DNA of 47,406 nucleotides from Gemmatimonadales bacterium (GTDB taxonomy: Bacteria; Gemmatimonadota; Gemmatimonadetes; Palauibacterales; Palauibacteraceae): the NCBI GenBank assembly GCA_009840115.1, contig VXOJ01000047.1, forward strand, positions 1 to 47,406, given 5' to 3'. The position numbers and the translations under genes are program-made. This document shows, one piece after another, positions 9,235-16,969 of the stretch (position 1 is its first letter; each line of letters opens with the position of its first letter). The notes beneath the pieces were generated by a model. That model had not been told where the DNA came from and did not search any database. It saw only the letters and a program-made list of their open reading frames with translations.

Positions 9235-11522
9235 TGGTGGATGAACGGCAACGGCGCGAGGTGCTGGGCGTCGCGCTGATCGTGCTCGGCCTCCTGGTGG
9301 CGTTCGCGCTGCTCTCTCCCGCATTCGCCGGCGGGTCCAACTGGATCGGGCCGGCCGGGGAACTGCTTCACGACACCCTCGAGCGGGCCGTTGGAGTCCT
9401 TTCGCCGCTCCTCGCGATCCCGGCGTTCATGTGGGGCCTGCATTTTCTCGGCTGGGGCGATCCGACCCGCGCCCTCCGCTGGTCCATCCTTGCAGTGGTG
9501 CTGCTTGCGGTCCTCCCGTCGCTGTACTGGCTCGTTGCGGGACCGGGACCCGGGGGCGGGGGCGACGTCGGCTGGCTGGGCGCGAACGCCGGGGCCGGCC
9601 TCGCTCAGGTGTTCGGCCGCCTGGGCGGCGTACTTCTCGCCGCGGGCGTCCTCCTGCTCACGTTGTTCGTCACCATGAGGTGGTCCCTGACCAGCGCCGT
9701 GACGGCGGGGGGGCGCTCGCTCGTTCGCGGATGCGGGGCCGCCGGCAGTGCCGTCGTCGGACTCGGCCGCGCCTTCGCCGGCGCCGCGCGGCGCTCCCGT
9801 CTCCCTCGGTCTCCCGCAAAGCCGGATCCGCCGAGCGACGCGAAGGCGAAGGCGGCGGCCGGACGGGGTCGGACCACGAAGAAACGGACGCCCGAGGAAC
9901 CGGCAAGCGCGCCGTCCGAGCCGGACCCGGCGCCCCGGGACGAGACCCCGCCGGTTCCGGAACTCGAGGAAGCCGGCGATCCCGGTTCCTCGGCGGTTCC
10001 GCCCATCCAGCTGTTCGACGCGCCCGTGGGGCAGGGCAGCGGCCTCGGCGTGCGCGATCTCGACCGCCTCGGCGAGATCCTCATCGAGAAGCTCGCGACC
10101 TTCCGCGTGGCCGGCGAGATCGGGGGCTGGACCACCGGCCCCGTCGTGACGCAGTTCGAGGTCGTCCCGGCGCCGGGTGTGAAGGTGGGACAGATCTCGG
10201 CCCGCGCGGACGATATCGCGCTCGCCCTCAAGGCGCCGTCCGTCCGCATCGTGGCGCCGATTCCCGGCAAGGGCGCCGTCGGCGTCGAGGTGCCGAATCC
10301 GGCGTCGGAGATGGTGCTCGTGCGCGAGATACTGGAGAGCCCGTCGTATCGCCGCGGACGCCAGACGCTCCCGCTCGCGCTCGGCCGCGACCTCTCCGGC
10401 AAGCCGACGTGCGCGGATCTGACCCGGATGCCGCACCTCCTCATCGCCGGCCAGACCGGGTCCGGGAAGTCGGTGTGCATCAACGCCCTCATCACGAGTC
10501 TCGTGTGCCGGTACACGCCGGCCGAACTCCGCCTCCTGATGGTGGACCCCAAGATGGTGGAGTTGTCCGTCTACGGAGATCTCCCGCATCTCCGCCACCC
10601 CGTCATCACGGACAACGAAGAGGCCGCGTCCGTCCTCAAATGGGCGGTCTACGACATGAAGCGCCGTTTCGGGCTGCTCTCGGCGAACGGATGCCGGAAC
10701 GTCGCGGAGTTCAACGGCCGGATCGCGCGCGGGCGCGAGGTCTTCCTCCCGAAGCGCGGCGTCATGGATGAGCCGGCGCTCTACGATGAGGGTCCGCTGC
10801 CCTACATCGTCCTCATCATCGACGAACTGGCGGACCTCATGATGACGGTACAGTCCGAGGTGGAGACGCCGCTCGCCATGCTGTCCCAGAAGGCCCGCGC
10901 GGTCGGGATCCATCTCGTGCTTGCCACGCAGCGCCCCTCGGTCAACGTCCTCACCGGCCTCATCAAGGCGAACATCCCGAGCCGCATCGCGTTCCGGGTC
11001 GCGTCGAAGATCGACAGCCGCACGATCCTCGACCAGAACGGCGCGGAGAGCCTGCTCGGGAACGGCGACATGCTGTTCCTGCCGCCGGGCGAGTCCGATC
11101 CCGTCCGCATCCAGGGCGCCTACATCTCCTCCGAGGAGACGGAACGCCTCCTCGACTGGTATCGGGAGCAGGCGAGCGCGCGGGCCGAGGCCGAGAAGGC
11201 GGAGGAGGAAGCCGCTTCGGAGCGCGACATCCTCGACCTGCTGAAGGAACTGGAGGAGGAAGAGGGAGGATCGGGCGTCTCGGACGAAGGCGCCGAGGAT
11301 CGCGACCCGCTGTTTCGGCAGGCTGCCGAGATCGTGATCTCGCACGCCGCGGGTTCGACCAGCCTGCTCCAGCGTCGGCTCAAGATCGGGTACGGACGCG
11401 CGGCGCGTATCGTCGACCAGTTGCACGCGGCCGGGATCGTCGGACCCGCGGATGGGTCCAAGCCGCGGGAGGTGCTCGCGACGCTTGCCGATCTGGACGG
11501 CGGGGACGGCGGGGAACCGTGA
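9234..11522 (+). CDS. ftsK: DNA translocase FtsK/SpoIIIE
   Basis: A 762-residue DNA translocase. The N-terminus carries about four hydrophobic helices in residues 10-150. A variable Ala/Pro/Glu-rich linker (about 175-250) follows. The motor domain has Walker A GQTGSGKS (about 406-413) and Walker B VLIIDELADL (D530). Further on are the signatures LATQRPSVNVLTG and FRVASKIDSRTILD. The C-terminal winged-helix gamma domain (about 690-760; EIVISHAAGSTSLLQRRLKIGYGRAARIVDQL) reads KOPS-type polar sequences. FtsK pumps chromosome ends across the septum and helps resolve dimers at dif with XerCD. ATG 9234 sits seven bases after GGAGG; GTG 9231 is an alternative. The linker is short for FtsK, nearer SpoIIIE-type length. 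lolA overlaps its stop by four bases. Confidence 0.95.
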   Translation: MVDERQRREVLGVALIVLGLLVAFALLSPAFAGGSNWIGPAGELLHDTLERAVGVLSPLLAIPAFMWGLHFLGWGDPTRALRWSILAVVLLAVLPSLYWLVAGPGPGGGGDVGWLGANAGAGLAQVFGRLGGVLLAAGVLLLTLFVTMRWSLTSAVTAGGRSLVRGCGAAGSAVVGLGRAFAGAARRSRLPRSPAKPDPPSDAKAKAAAGRGRTTKKRTPEEPASAPSEPDPAPRDETPPVPELEEAGDPGSSAVPPIQLFDAPVGQGSGLGVRDLDRLGEILIEKLATFRVAGEIGGWTTGPVVTQFEVVPAPGVKVGQISARADDIALALKAPSVRIVAPIPGKGAVGVEVPNPASEMVLVREILESPSYRRGRQTLPLALGRDLSGKPTCADLTRMPHLLIAGQTGSGKSVCINALITSLVCRYTPAELRLLMVDPKMVELSVYGDLPHLRHPVITDNEEAASVLKWAVYDMKRRFGLLSANGCRNVAEFNGRIARGREVFLPKRGVMDEPALYDEGPLPYIVLIIDELADLMMTVQSEVETPLAMLSQKARAVGIHLVLATQRPSVNVLTGLIKANIPSRIAFRVASKIDSRTILDQNGAESLLGNGDMLFLPPGESDPVRIQGAYISSEETERLLDWYREQASARAEAEKAEEEAASERDILDLLKELEEEEGGSGVSDEGAEDRDPLFRQAAEIVISHAAGSTSLLQRRLKIGYGRAARIVDQLHAAGIVGPADGSKPREVLATLADLDGGDGGEP

Positions 11523-12529
11523 GGCCGTTCCGCCCGCGCCCGCCTCGTACGGGGGCGTTCGGCCTTCTCGCGGCCGGAGCCGTCGCGTGCGCCCTCATGC
11601 CGGCGTGCTCCGCTGCGGATTCCGCGGAGGTCGCCGAGGCACGAGCCCGGATCGAAGCCGAGTTCGGCCCGCGGGACGACGCGGCGCCCCCCGTGGGGGC
11701 CGGGGATTCGGCGGCTGCGGCGGATGCGCCGGCGGGGCAGGGCGAGCCGCCGGTCGAAGAAGCGGGCGACGCGGTGGGCGAGGCCCCGAATGAAGATCCG
11801 CCTCGCGCTCCGGCTGCGGACCCGGGGGCCCCCGCCCCCGATCGGGACGGTTCCCGGCCGGCGGACGAAGCCGCCGGGGGCGTGGACGACGAAACCGGAC
11901 GCGTGGACGACGAACCGGGACGCGTGGATGTGGACGCGCTCCTTGCCCTCGCGCATTCGGCCCATGCTTCGCTCGACCGTCTCAAGGCGACCTTCGCCCA
12001 GCGCATCGAGAATCCGCTCCTCGGCCGTACCCGCGAGGGCCGCGGCACCTGGTATCAGGCGGGACGGAACCGCTTCCGCATGGACTTCGACGAACCGGCC
12101 GGCGACATCTACGTGGCGGACGGTGCCTGTCTCTGGCTCTACGAACCCTCGCTGCACGACCAGGTCGTGGTCTCCCGCCTCGAGGAAGGCGCGGAGATCG
12201 GCTCGGTCGACATCCTCGAACGCCTGCTTTCGCAGGCGCGGACGACCTACGACGCGGTCGATGAGGGGGTCGGGGAGATCGGCGGCGTGGAAACGCGCAT
12301 CGTGTCGCTCACGCCCCGGGAACTCCCGGCGCGATACGTGGAGGTCCGCCTGTGGATCGGCGTATCCGACCGCTACGTGCGCCGCTTCCGCATTCGCGAG
12401 GAGAACCGGACCCTCCGCACGGTGACCCTGACCCCGCTCGAGCCCGAGGCCCGGATCGACCCGGCCCTCTTCGAGTACGCGCCCCCGGAGGGGGTCCCCG
12501 TCTTTCCCGACGATGTGCGATGCGGCTAG
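11519..12529 (+). CDS. LolA-like outer-membrane lipoprotein carrier with an N-terminal lipobox and long acidic linker
   Basis: A 336-residue protein starting at GTG 11519, overlapping the ftsK stop (GTGA). The N-terminus is a basic Arg/Pro stretch, then a hydrophobic segment ending in Cys-Ala-Leu-Met-Pro-Ala-Cys (about residues 24-30), which reads as a lipoprotein signal. About 100 residues of acidic, Ala/Gly/Pro-rich linker follow, including near-identical heptads (GRVDDET/GRVDDEP). The LolA fold occupies about 137-336: KATFAQRIENP, GRGTWYQAGRNRFRMDF, CLWLYEPSLHDQVV and VRLWIGVSDRYVRRF. LolA normally ferries lipoproteins across the periplasm as a soluble protein of about 200 residues, so an anchored form on a tether would be unusual. 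The LolA call is good; the anchoring is inference. It overlaps rimO by ten bases. Confidence 0.82.
   Translation: MRPFRPRPPRTGAFGLLAAGAVACALMPACSAADSAEVAEARARIEAEFGPRDDAAPPVGAGDSAAAADAPAGQGEPPVEEAGDAVGEAPNEDPPRAPAADPGAPAPDRDGSRPADEAAGGVDDETGRVDDEPGRVDVDALLALAHSAHASLDRLKATFAQRIENPLLGRTREGRGTWYQAGRNRFRMDFDEPAGDIYVADGACLWLYEPSLHDQVVVSRLEEGAEIGSVDILERLLSQARTTYDAVDEGVGEIGGVETRIVSLTPRELPARYVEVRLWIGVSDRYVRRFRIREENRTLRTVTLTPLEPEARIDPALFEYAPPEGVPVFPDDVRCG
11881..11930 (+). repeat. 21-bp tandem repeat coding for acidic heptads in the LolA linker
   Basis: Two adjacent 21-base units (11881-11901 and 11902-11922) match at 19 of 21 positions, and a third partial unit follows. They are in frame and encode repeated Gly-Arg-Val-Asp-Asp-Glu heptads in the low-complexity linker. 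Such units can change copy number by slippage without breaking the frame. Confidence 0.75.
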
Positions 12530-13971
12530 GACTCATCAGCCTCGGTTGCGACAAGAACACCGTCGACTCCGAGCGCATGCTCGCCGAACTGGTCGGCCAC
12601 GGGGCCGAGCGCACGGATGTGGATGAAGCGGAGGTCATCCTCGTCAACACGTGCGGGTTCATCGACGCCGCGAAGGAAGAGTCGATCGAGACGATCCTCG
12701 AGGCGGAGCGGCTGAAGCGCGAAGGGGCGTGCCGGAGCGTCGTGGCGGTCGGGTGCATGGTGGAGCGGTATCGGGAGGAGATGGCGGAGGCGCTGCCGGA
12801 GGTCGACCTCCTGCTCGGACTGCGGGACCTCGACCGCCTCGTGCCGGAGCTGCTGGAGCGCGGACTCCTTCCGGGACCGACGCCGGCCGGGGGCGTTCAC
12901 CCCGGGGAGCGGATCCCGGTCGGGGCGCGCCATGTCCGCTACCTGAAGGTGAGTGAGGGATGCGACCACGGGTGCGCCTTCTGCGCGATCCCGCTCTGGA
13001 GGGGCAAGCACCGTTCCTTCGACCTGGAGCGTCTCGTCGCCGAAGCGCAGCGCCTCGAGGCGCAGGGCGCCGTGGAGGTGAACCTGGTGGCGCAGGACCT
13101 TGCGCACTGGGGCCGGGAGCGGCGTGACGGGACGGACATCGCGACGCTCGTGGAGGCGCTGCTGCGCGAGACGTCGATCCCGTGGTTCCGCCTCCTGTAC
13201 ATCTACTCGGCGGGCCTGCGCGAACCGCTCATCGAACTGATGGCGTCGGAGACGCGGCTCCTCTCGTACATCGACATGCCGATCCAGCACGCGAGCGACA
13301 CGGTGCTCCACCGCATGCGGCGGCCGGAGCGGGCCGCGACGCTGCGGTCGAAGGTCGCGTGGCTGCGGGAGACGATCCCCGAACTCACGCTGAGAACGAC
13401 GGTGCTCGTCGGGTTCCCGGGCGAGACGGACGCGGAGTTCCGCGAACTCGTGGATTTCCTCGATGAGGTGCCGTTCGACCGGCTCGGAGCGTTCGCGTTC
13501 TCGCCGCAGGAGGGGACGCGCGCGGCCGCCATGGAGGAGAGCCTCGTGCCCGCGGAGCTGGCGCGGGACCGTCTCGAGGAGGTGCTCGAGGTCCAGCGCG
13601 CCGTGAGCCGCGAGCGGCTCGCCGCGGAGATCGGCCGGGAACGCGTCGCCGTCGTGGATGCGCCCGCGGCCCGGGACGAACCGACGCTCGCACTCCTCTA
13701 CGAGGACCCTCCCGCCCCGGCGCACCTGGGCCGGATCGAGAGCCAGGCGGACGACGTGGACGGCGTGACCGTGCTTGTCGGCGGAAACGGCCTCGTCCCC
13801 GGCTCGCTGGTGCGGGTCGAGATCGAGCGGGCGGCCGACTTCGACCTCGCCGGGAGCGTCCGGGAGGTCGTGCTTGCGGCGTCCGGACGCGAAGGGGCCG
13901 CGCCATCCCCGGCCCCGCCGCCGGGGCGCGGCCTCCCCGTCCTGGGGCTCGACAGCGCCTGGGGCCGGTGA
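12520..13971 (+). CDS. rimO: Ribosomal protein uS12 (Asp89) methylthiotransferase RimO
   Basis: A 483-residue radical-SAM methylthiotransferase. The N-terminal UPF0004 domain holds the auxiliary cluster cysteines C10 (ISLGCDKN), C45 (VNTCGFIDAAKEES) and C79 (VGCM). The radical-SAM cluster is C148, C152 and C155 (CDHGCAFC). A TRAM RNA/protein-binding domain lies near the C-terminus. The SLGCDKN and NTCGFI-AKEES signatures favour RimO over MiaB, which modifies tRNA. RimO adds a beta-methylthio group to an aspartate of ribosomal protein S12. The protein is about 40 residues longer than the E. coli enzyme; the extra is mostly an Ala/Pro-rich C-terminal tail. ATG 12520 overlaps lolA by ten bases, and the stop overlaps hemL as GTGA. 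Confidence 0.95.
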   Translation: MRLGLISLGCDKNTVDSERMLAELVGHGAERTDVDEAEVILVNTCGFIDAAKEESIETILEAERLKREGACRSVVAVGCMVERYREEMAEALPEVDLLLGLRDLDRLVPELLERGLLPGPTPAGGVHPGERIPVGARHVRYLKVSEGCDHGCAFCAIPLWRGKHRSFDLERLVAEAQRLEAQGAVEVNLVAQDLAHWGRERRDGTDIATLVEALLRETSIPWFRLLYIYSAGLREPLIELMASETRLLSYIDMPIQHASDTVLHRMRRPERAATLRSKVAWLRETIPELTLRTTVLVGFPGETDAEFRELVDFLDEVPFDRLGAFAFSPQEGTRAAAMEESLVPAELARDRLEEVLEVQRAVSRERLAAEIGRERVAVVDAPAARDEPTLALLYEDPPAPAHLGRIESQADDVDGVTVLVGGNGLVPGSLVRVEIERAADFDLAGSVREVVLAASGREGAAPSPAPPPGRGLPVLGLDSAWGR

Positions 13972-15305
13972 GCCGCGGGCCTCGCCGTCCGTCCGCCGCC
14001 TCCGACTGGATTCGGCGCGCGCGCGACGTGATGCCGGGCGGCGTGAGCTCGCCGGTGCGGGCCTTCGGCGCCGTCGGCATGGAGCCGCTGTTCGCCGCCA
14101 GCGGCAAAGGCGCACGGATCTTCGATGAGGCCGGGCGCGGCTATCTCGACTACGTCCTCTCCTGGGGTCCGCTCATCCTCGGCCACGCCGCCCCGCCCGT
14201 CGTCGAGGCCGTGACGCGCGCGGCCCGCGAGGGGATGAGCTTCGGGGCCTGTCAGGCGCGCGAGGTCGAACTCGCCGAGCGCGTCGCGGCCTGGGTGCCC
14301 GGCGTAGAGATGGTGCGCTTCGTGAACAGCGGGACCGAGGCCACGATGTCCGCCGTGCGGCTCGCCCGCGCCGCGACGGGCCGTGACCTGATCCTGAAGT
14401 TCGCGGGCTGCTATCACGGCCACGCGGACGCCTTTCTCGTCGTGGCCGGATCGGGCGTCGCCACGCTGTCTCTCCCCGACTCGCCGGGCGTGCCGGCGGC
14501 GACCTCCGGCCTGACGCTGACCGCACCCTACAACGACCTCGAGGCGGTGGCGGCGGTGTTCGCGGAACACGGCGAGCGGCTCGCGGCCGTCATCGTCGAG
14601 CCGGTGGCCGGCAACGCGGGGCTCATCCCGCCGCGCGAGAGCTTTCTGGAAGGCCTCCGCGACGCCTGCGACCGTGCCGGGGCGCTCCTCATCTTCGACG
14701 AGGTCATGACCGGGTTCCGGGTCGCGCGGGGCGGCGCGCAGGAGCGCTACGGGGTCGCCGCGGACCTGGTCGCGCTCGGAAAGGTCCTCGGCGCGGGGAT
14801 GCCGGTCGCGGCGTACGCGGGCCCCCGTGAGCTGATGCGGCGGATGGCTCCGGAAGGGGACGTGTACCAGGCCGGGACGCTGTCGGGGAACCCGCTCGGC
14901 ATGGCGGCCGGCATCGCCCAACTCGACGAACTCGAGCGGACAGACCCGTTCGACGGTCTGGAGCGGCGCGCCGCGAACCTCGTCGACGGCATTGTGGCCG
15001 CCGCAAGCGCCCGGGGCATCCCGGCCTGCGGGACGGCGCTGGGCTCGATGTGGGGCGTCTTCCTCTCCGACGGCCCCGTGTTCGATTTCGATGACGCGCG
15101 GCGCGCGGACACGGACCTCTTCGCCCGCTACTACCGGGCGTGCTTCGAGCGCGGCGTCTTCTTCGCCCCCTCCGCCTTCGAGGCGGGCTTCCTCTCCACC
15201 GCGCACACGGACGCGGACGTGGCGGAAACGCTCGGAGTCGTGGGCGAAGCGCTGGACGCGGCGCTGGAGGCGGCACCGGACGCGACGCCGGAGGGCGCGG
15301 GTTGA
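13968..15305 (+). CDS. hemL: Glutamate-1-semialdehyde 2,1-aminomutase
   Basis: A 445-residue class III PLP aminotransferase. Signatures are ARDVMPGGVSSPVRAF at the N-terminus, the cofactor-binding region VRFVNSGTEATMSAVRLAR, KFAGCYHGHADAFLV, IFDEVMTGFR and the Schiff-base lysine K272 in ALGKVLGAGMPVAAY. It isomerises glutamate-1-semialdehyde to 5-aminolevulinate, the first tetrapyrrole precursor of the C5 pathway. Its presence implies that hemA (glutamyl-tRNA reductase) exists elsewhere. GTG 13968 overlaps the rimO stop, and the hemL stop overlaps the TTG start of lnt (TTGA). Length is normal for the family, with about 15 extra residues at the N-terminus. Confidence 0.96.
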   Translation: MSRGPRRPSAASDWIRRARDVMPGGVSSPVRAFGAVGMEPLFAASGKGARIFDEAGRGYLDYVLSWGPLILGHAAPPVVEAVTRAAREGMSFGACQAREVELAERVAAWVPGVEMVRFVNSGTEATMSAVRLARAATGRDLILKFAGCYHGHADAFLVVAGSGVATLSLPDSPGVPAATSGLTLTAPYNDLEAVAAVFAEHGERLAAVIVEPVAGNAGLIPPRESFLEGLRDACDRAGALLIFDEVMTGFRVARGGAQERYGVAADLVALGKVLGAGMPVAAYAGPRELMRRMAPEGDVYQAGTLSGNPLGMAAGIAQLDELERTDPFDGLERRAANLVDGIVAAASARGIPACGTALGSMWGVFLSDGPVFDFDDARRADTDLFARYYRACFERGVFFAPSAFEAGFLSTAHTDADVAETLGVVGEALDAALEAAPDATPEGAG

Positions 15306-16969
15306 ACTGGCGCGCGCGGATCGTCCCCGAACGGGCGGGCCCCCTCCTCCTCGGCGGGGTGTTGATGGGGCTTGCCCACCCTCCCTTCCATCTTCTCGTC
15401 ACGTCGTTCGTCGCGCTCGTCCCCTTCATCGTCTGGCTCGAGGGACTCCCGGCGACGGCGGAAGGCCGCAGGCAGGCCCGCAAGGGGGGATTCCTCTTCG
15501 GGCTCGTCTACTACACGCTCGTGCTCTACTGGCTCCTCGTGGCGCTCGTCTTCTACACGTGGTGGGCGTTCTTCGCCTTCCTCGCCCCGATCCTCATCCT
15601 CGCGACCTTCATGTCGTGGGTGGCGGGCGGGATCCACCTGGTGCGGGCCCGCTTCGGGTGGCCGCTCCAACTCGTCTTCCCCGTTTTCTGGACCGCCGGA
15701 GAGGTGCTGCGGGCCCACCTCCTCGACGTCTCCTTCCCCTGGATGCAGCTCGGCGACACGCTCTCGGCCTATCCCGTGCTCGTGGGCGCGGCCGACCTCG
15801 TGGGCTCCCGCGGGCTCTCCTTCTGGCTCGCGCTCGCGAACGCCCTCGTAGCGTCGGGGTTCCTCGCGTACCGGGCCGGCGGTTGGCGTGCGCTGCGGCG
15901 GCCGGCGGCCGGACTCCTGCTCGCGCTCGCCCTTCCCATCGCCTACTCGGCGGTGCGCTGGCAGACGCTCGACGTGCGTCCCGTGGCGCGGGTCGGGGTC
16001 GTTCAGCCCAACGTGCCGCAGCATCTGCGCAACACGGATCGCGCCGCGTCGACGGACAGCGCGTTCCGGTCGACGGCCACACTGATCTCCGCGTGGCCGG
16101 GTCGGGAACGCATGGATCTCGTGATCTTCCCGGAGACGATGCTCGCCGGGCGTTTCATGGATTCGCTCCCCTCCTTCGACTATCCCGGCTGGCCGGACGC
16201 CCGCAACCGGGTAACGGGGATCGGGGAAATGCTCGATGCGGAAGTCGCAGTCGGCGGCGTCGGGGCGGCCGATCTCGGGAACCCGGAGTATCAGCCGTAT
16301 AACTCCGCGTACCACTTTCGGCCCGGAGAAGGGATCGTCAATCGTTATGACAAGCGCTTTCTCGTGCCGTTCGTGGAGCGGGTGCCGTTCATGCCTCCCG
16401 CATGGTTCCAGGCCATCCCCTATGCGGGGGGGAACTTCGGGATCGGCGAGTGGCAGGCTCCGGTCGAGATCGCCACGGAAGATGGAAGCGCGGCGTACGG
16501 GACGATGATCTGCTACGAGTCGATCTTCTCGCCGCTGGCGCGGCACTACCGGCGAAACGGCGCGGATTTCCTCGTCAACATCACGAACGACTCCTGGTTC
16601 GGCCGCGACGCGTGGTGGAGCCGCTCGAGCGCGCTGTGGCAGCACCCGGCGCACCTCGTCATGCGTTCCATCGAAACGCGGATGGGGGCGGCGCGCTCCG
16701 GGAACACGGGGATCTCCAAGATCGTGGATCCGCTGGGGCGGGTGTCGCACCGCACCGAACTCTTCGCGCCCGCGTCCTTCGTGGCGGACGTGTCGACGAC
16801 GGACGAGTTGACCATGTACGTGCGTCTCGGCGATGTCGTGGGGACACTGGCCGCGCTGGCAGCGCTTCTTGCCCTTGGCGCGTCTTTCCTGAAGGATCGC
16901 ACCCGACGCGGCCGGGCGCCGCGCAGTGCTTCGGGAGAGACGGTGGACCAGGCAAGCGGGAGCGCATGA
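15302..16969 (+). CDS. lnt: Apolipoprotein N-acyltransferase
   Basis: A 555-residue inner-membrane enzyme. About six hydrophobic helices fill the first 210 residues, followed by a periplasmic nitrilase-fold domain with the catalytic triad E278 (VIFPETM), K351 (YDKRFLVPF) and C404 (MICYES). It adds the third acyl chain to the N-terminal cysteine of diacylated lipoproteins. This maturation feeds the many lipoproteins encoded in this window and the Lol pathway. The TTG start at 15302 is chosen because GGAGGG lies six bases upstream and it overlaps the hemL stop. The frame is open into hemL but that part is Arg-rich and not Lnt-like. Slightly longer than E. coli Lnt. The stop overlaps the next ATG. 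Confidence 0.95.
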   Translation: MNWRARIVPERAGPLLLGGVLMGLAHPPFHLLVTSFVALVPFIVWLEGLPATAEGRRQARKGGFLFGLVYYTLVLYWLLVALVFYTWWAFFAFLAPILILATFMSWVAGGIHLVRARFGWPLQLVFPVFWTAGEVLRAHLLDVSFPWMQLGDTLSAYPVLVGAADLVGSRGLSFWLALANALVASGFLAYRAGGWRALRRPAAGLLLALALPIAYSAVRWQTLDVRPVARVGVVQPNVPQHLRNTDRAASTDSAFRSTATLISAWPGRERMDLVIFPETMLAGRFMDSLPSFDYPGWPDARNRVTGIGEMLDAEVAVGGVGAADLGNPEYQPYNSAYHFRPGEGIVNRYDKRFLVPFVERVPFMPPAWFQAIPYAGGNFGIGEWQAPVEIATEDGSAAYGTMICYESIFSPLARHYRRNGADFLVNITNDSWFGRDAWWSRSSALWQHPAHLVMRSIETRMGAARSGNTGISKIVDPLGRVSHRTELFAPASFVADVSTTDELTMYVRLGDVVGTLAALAALLALGASFLKDRTRRGRAPRSASGETVDQASGSA

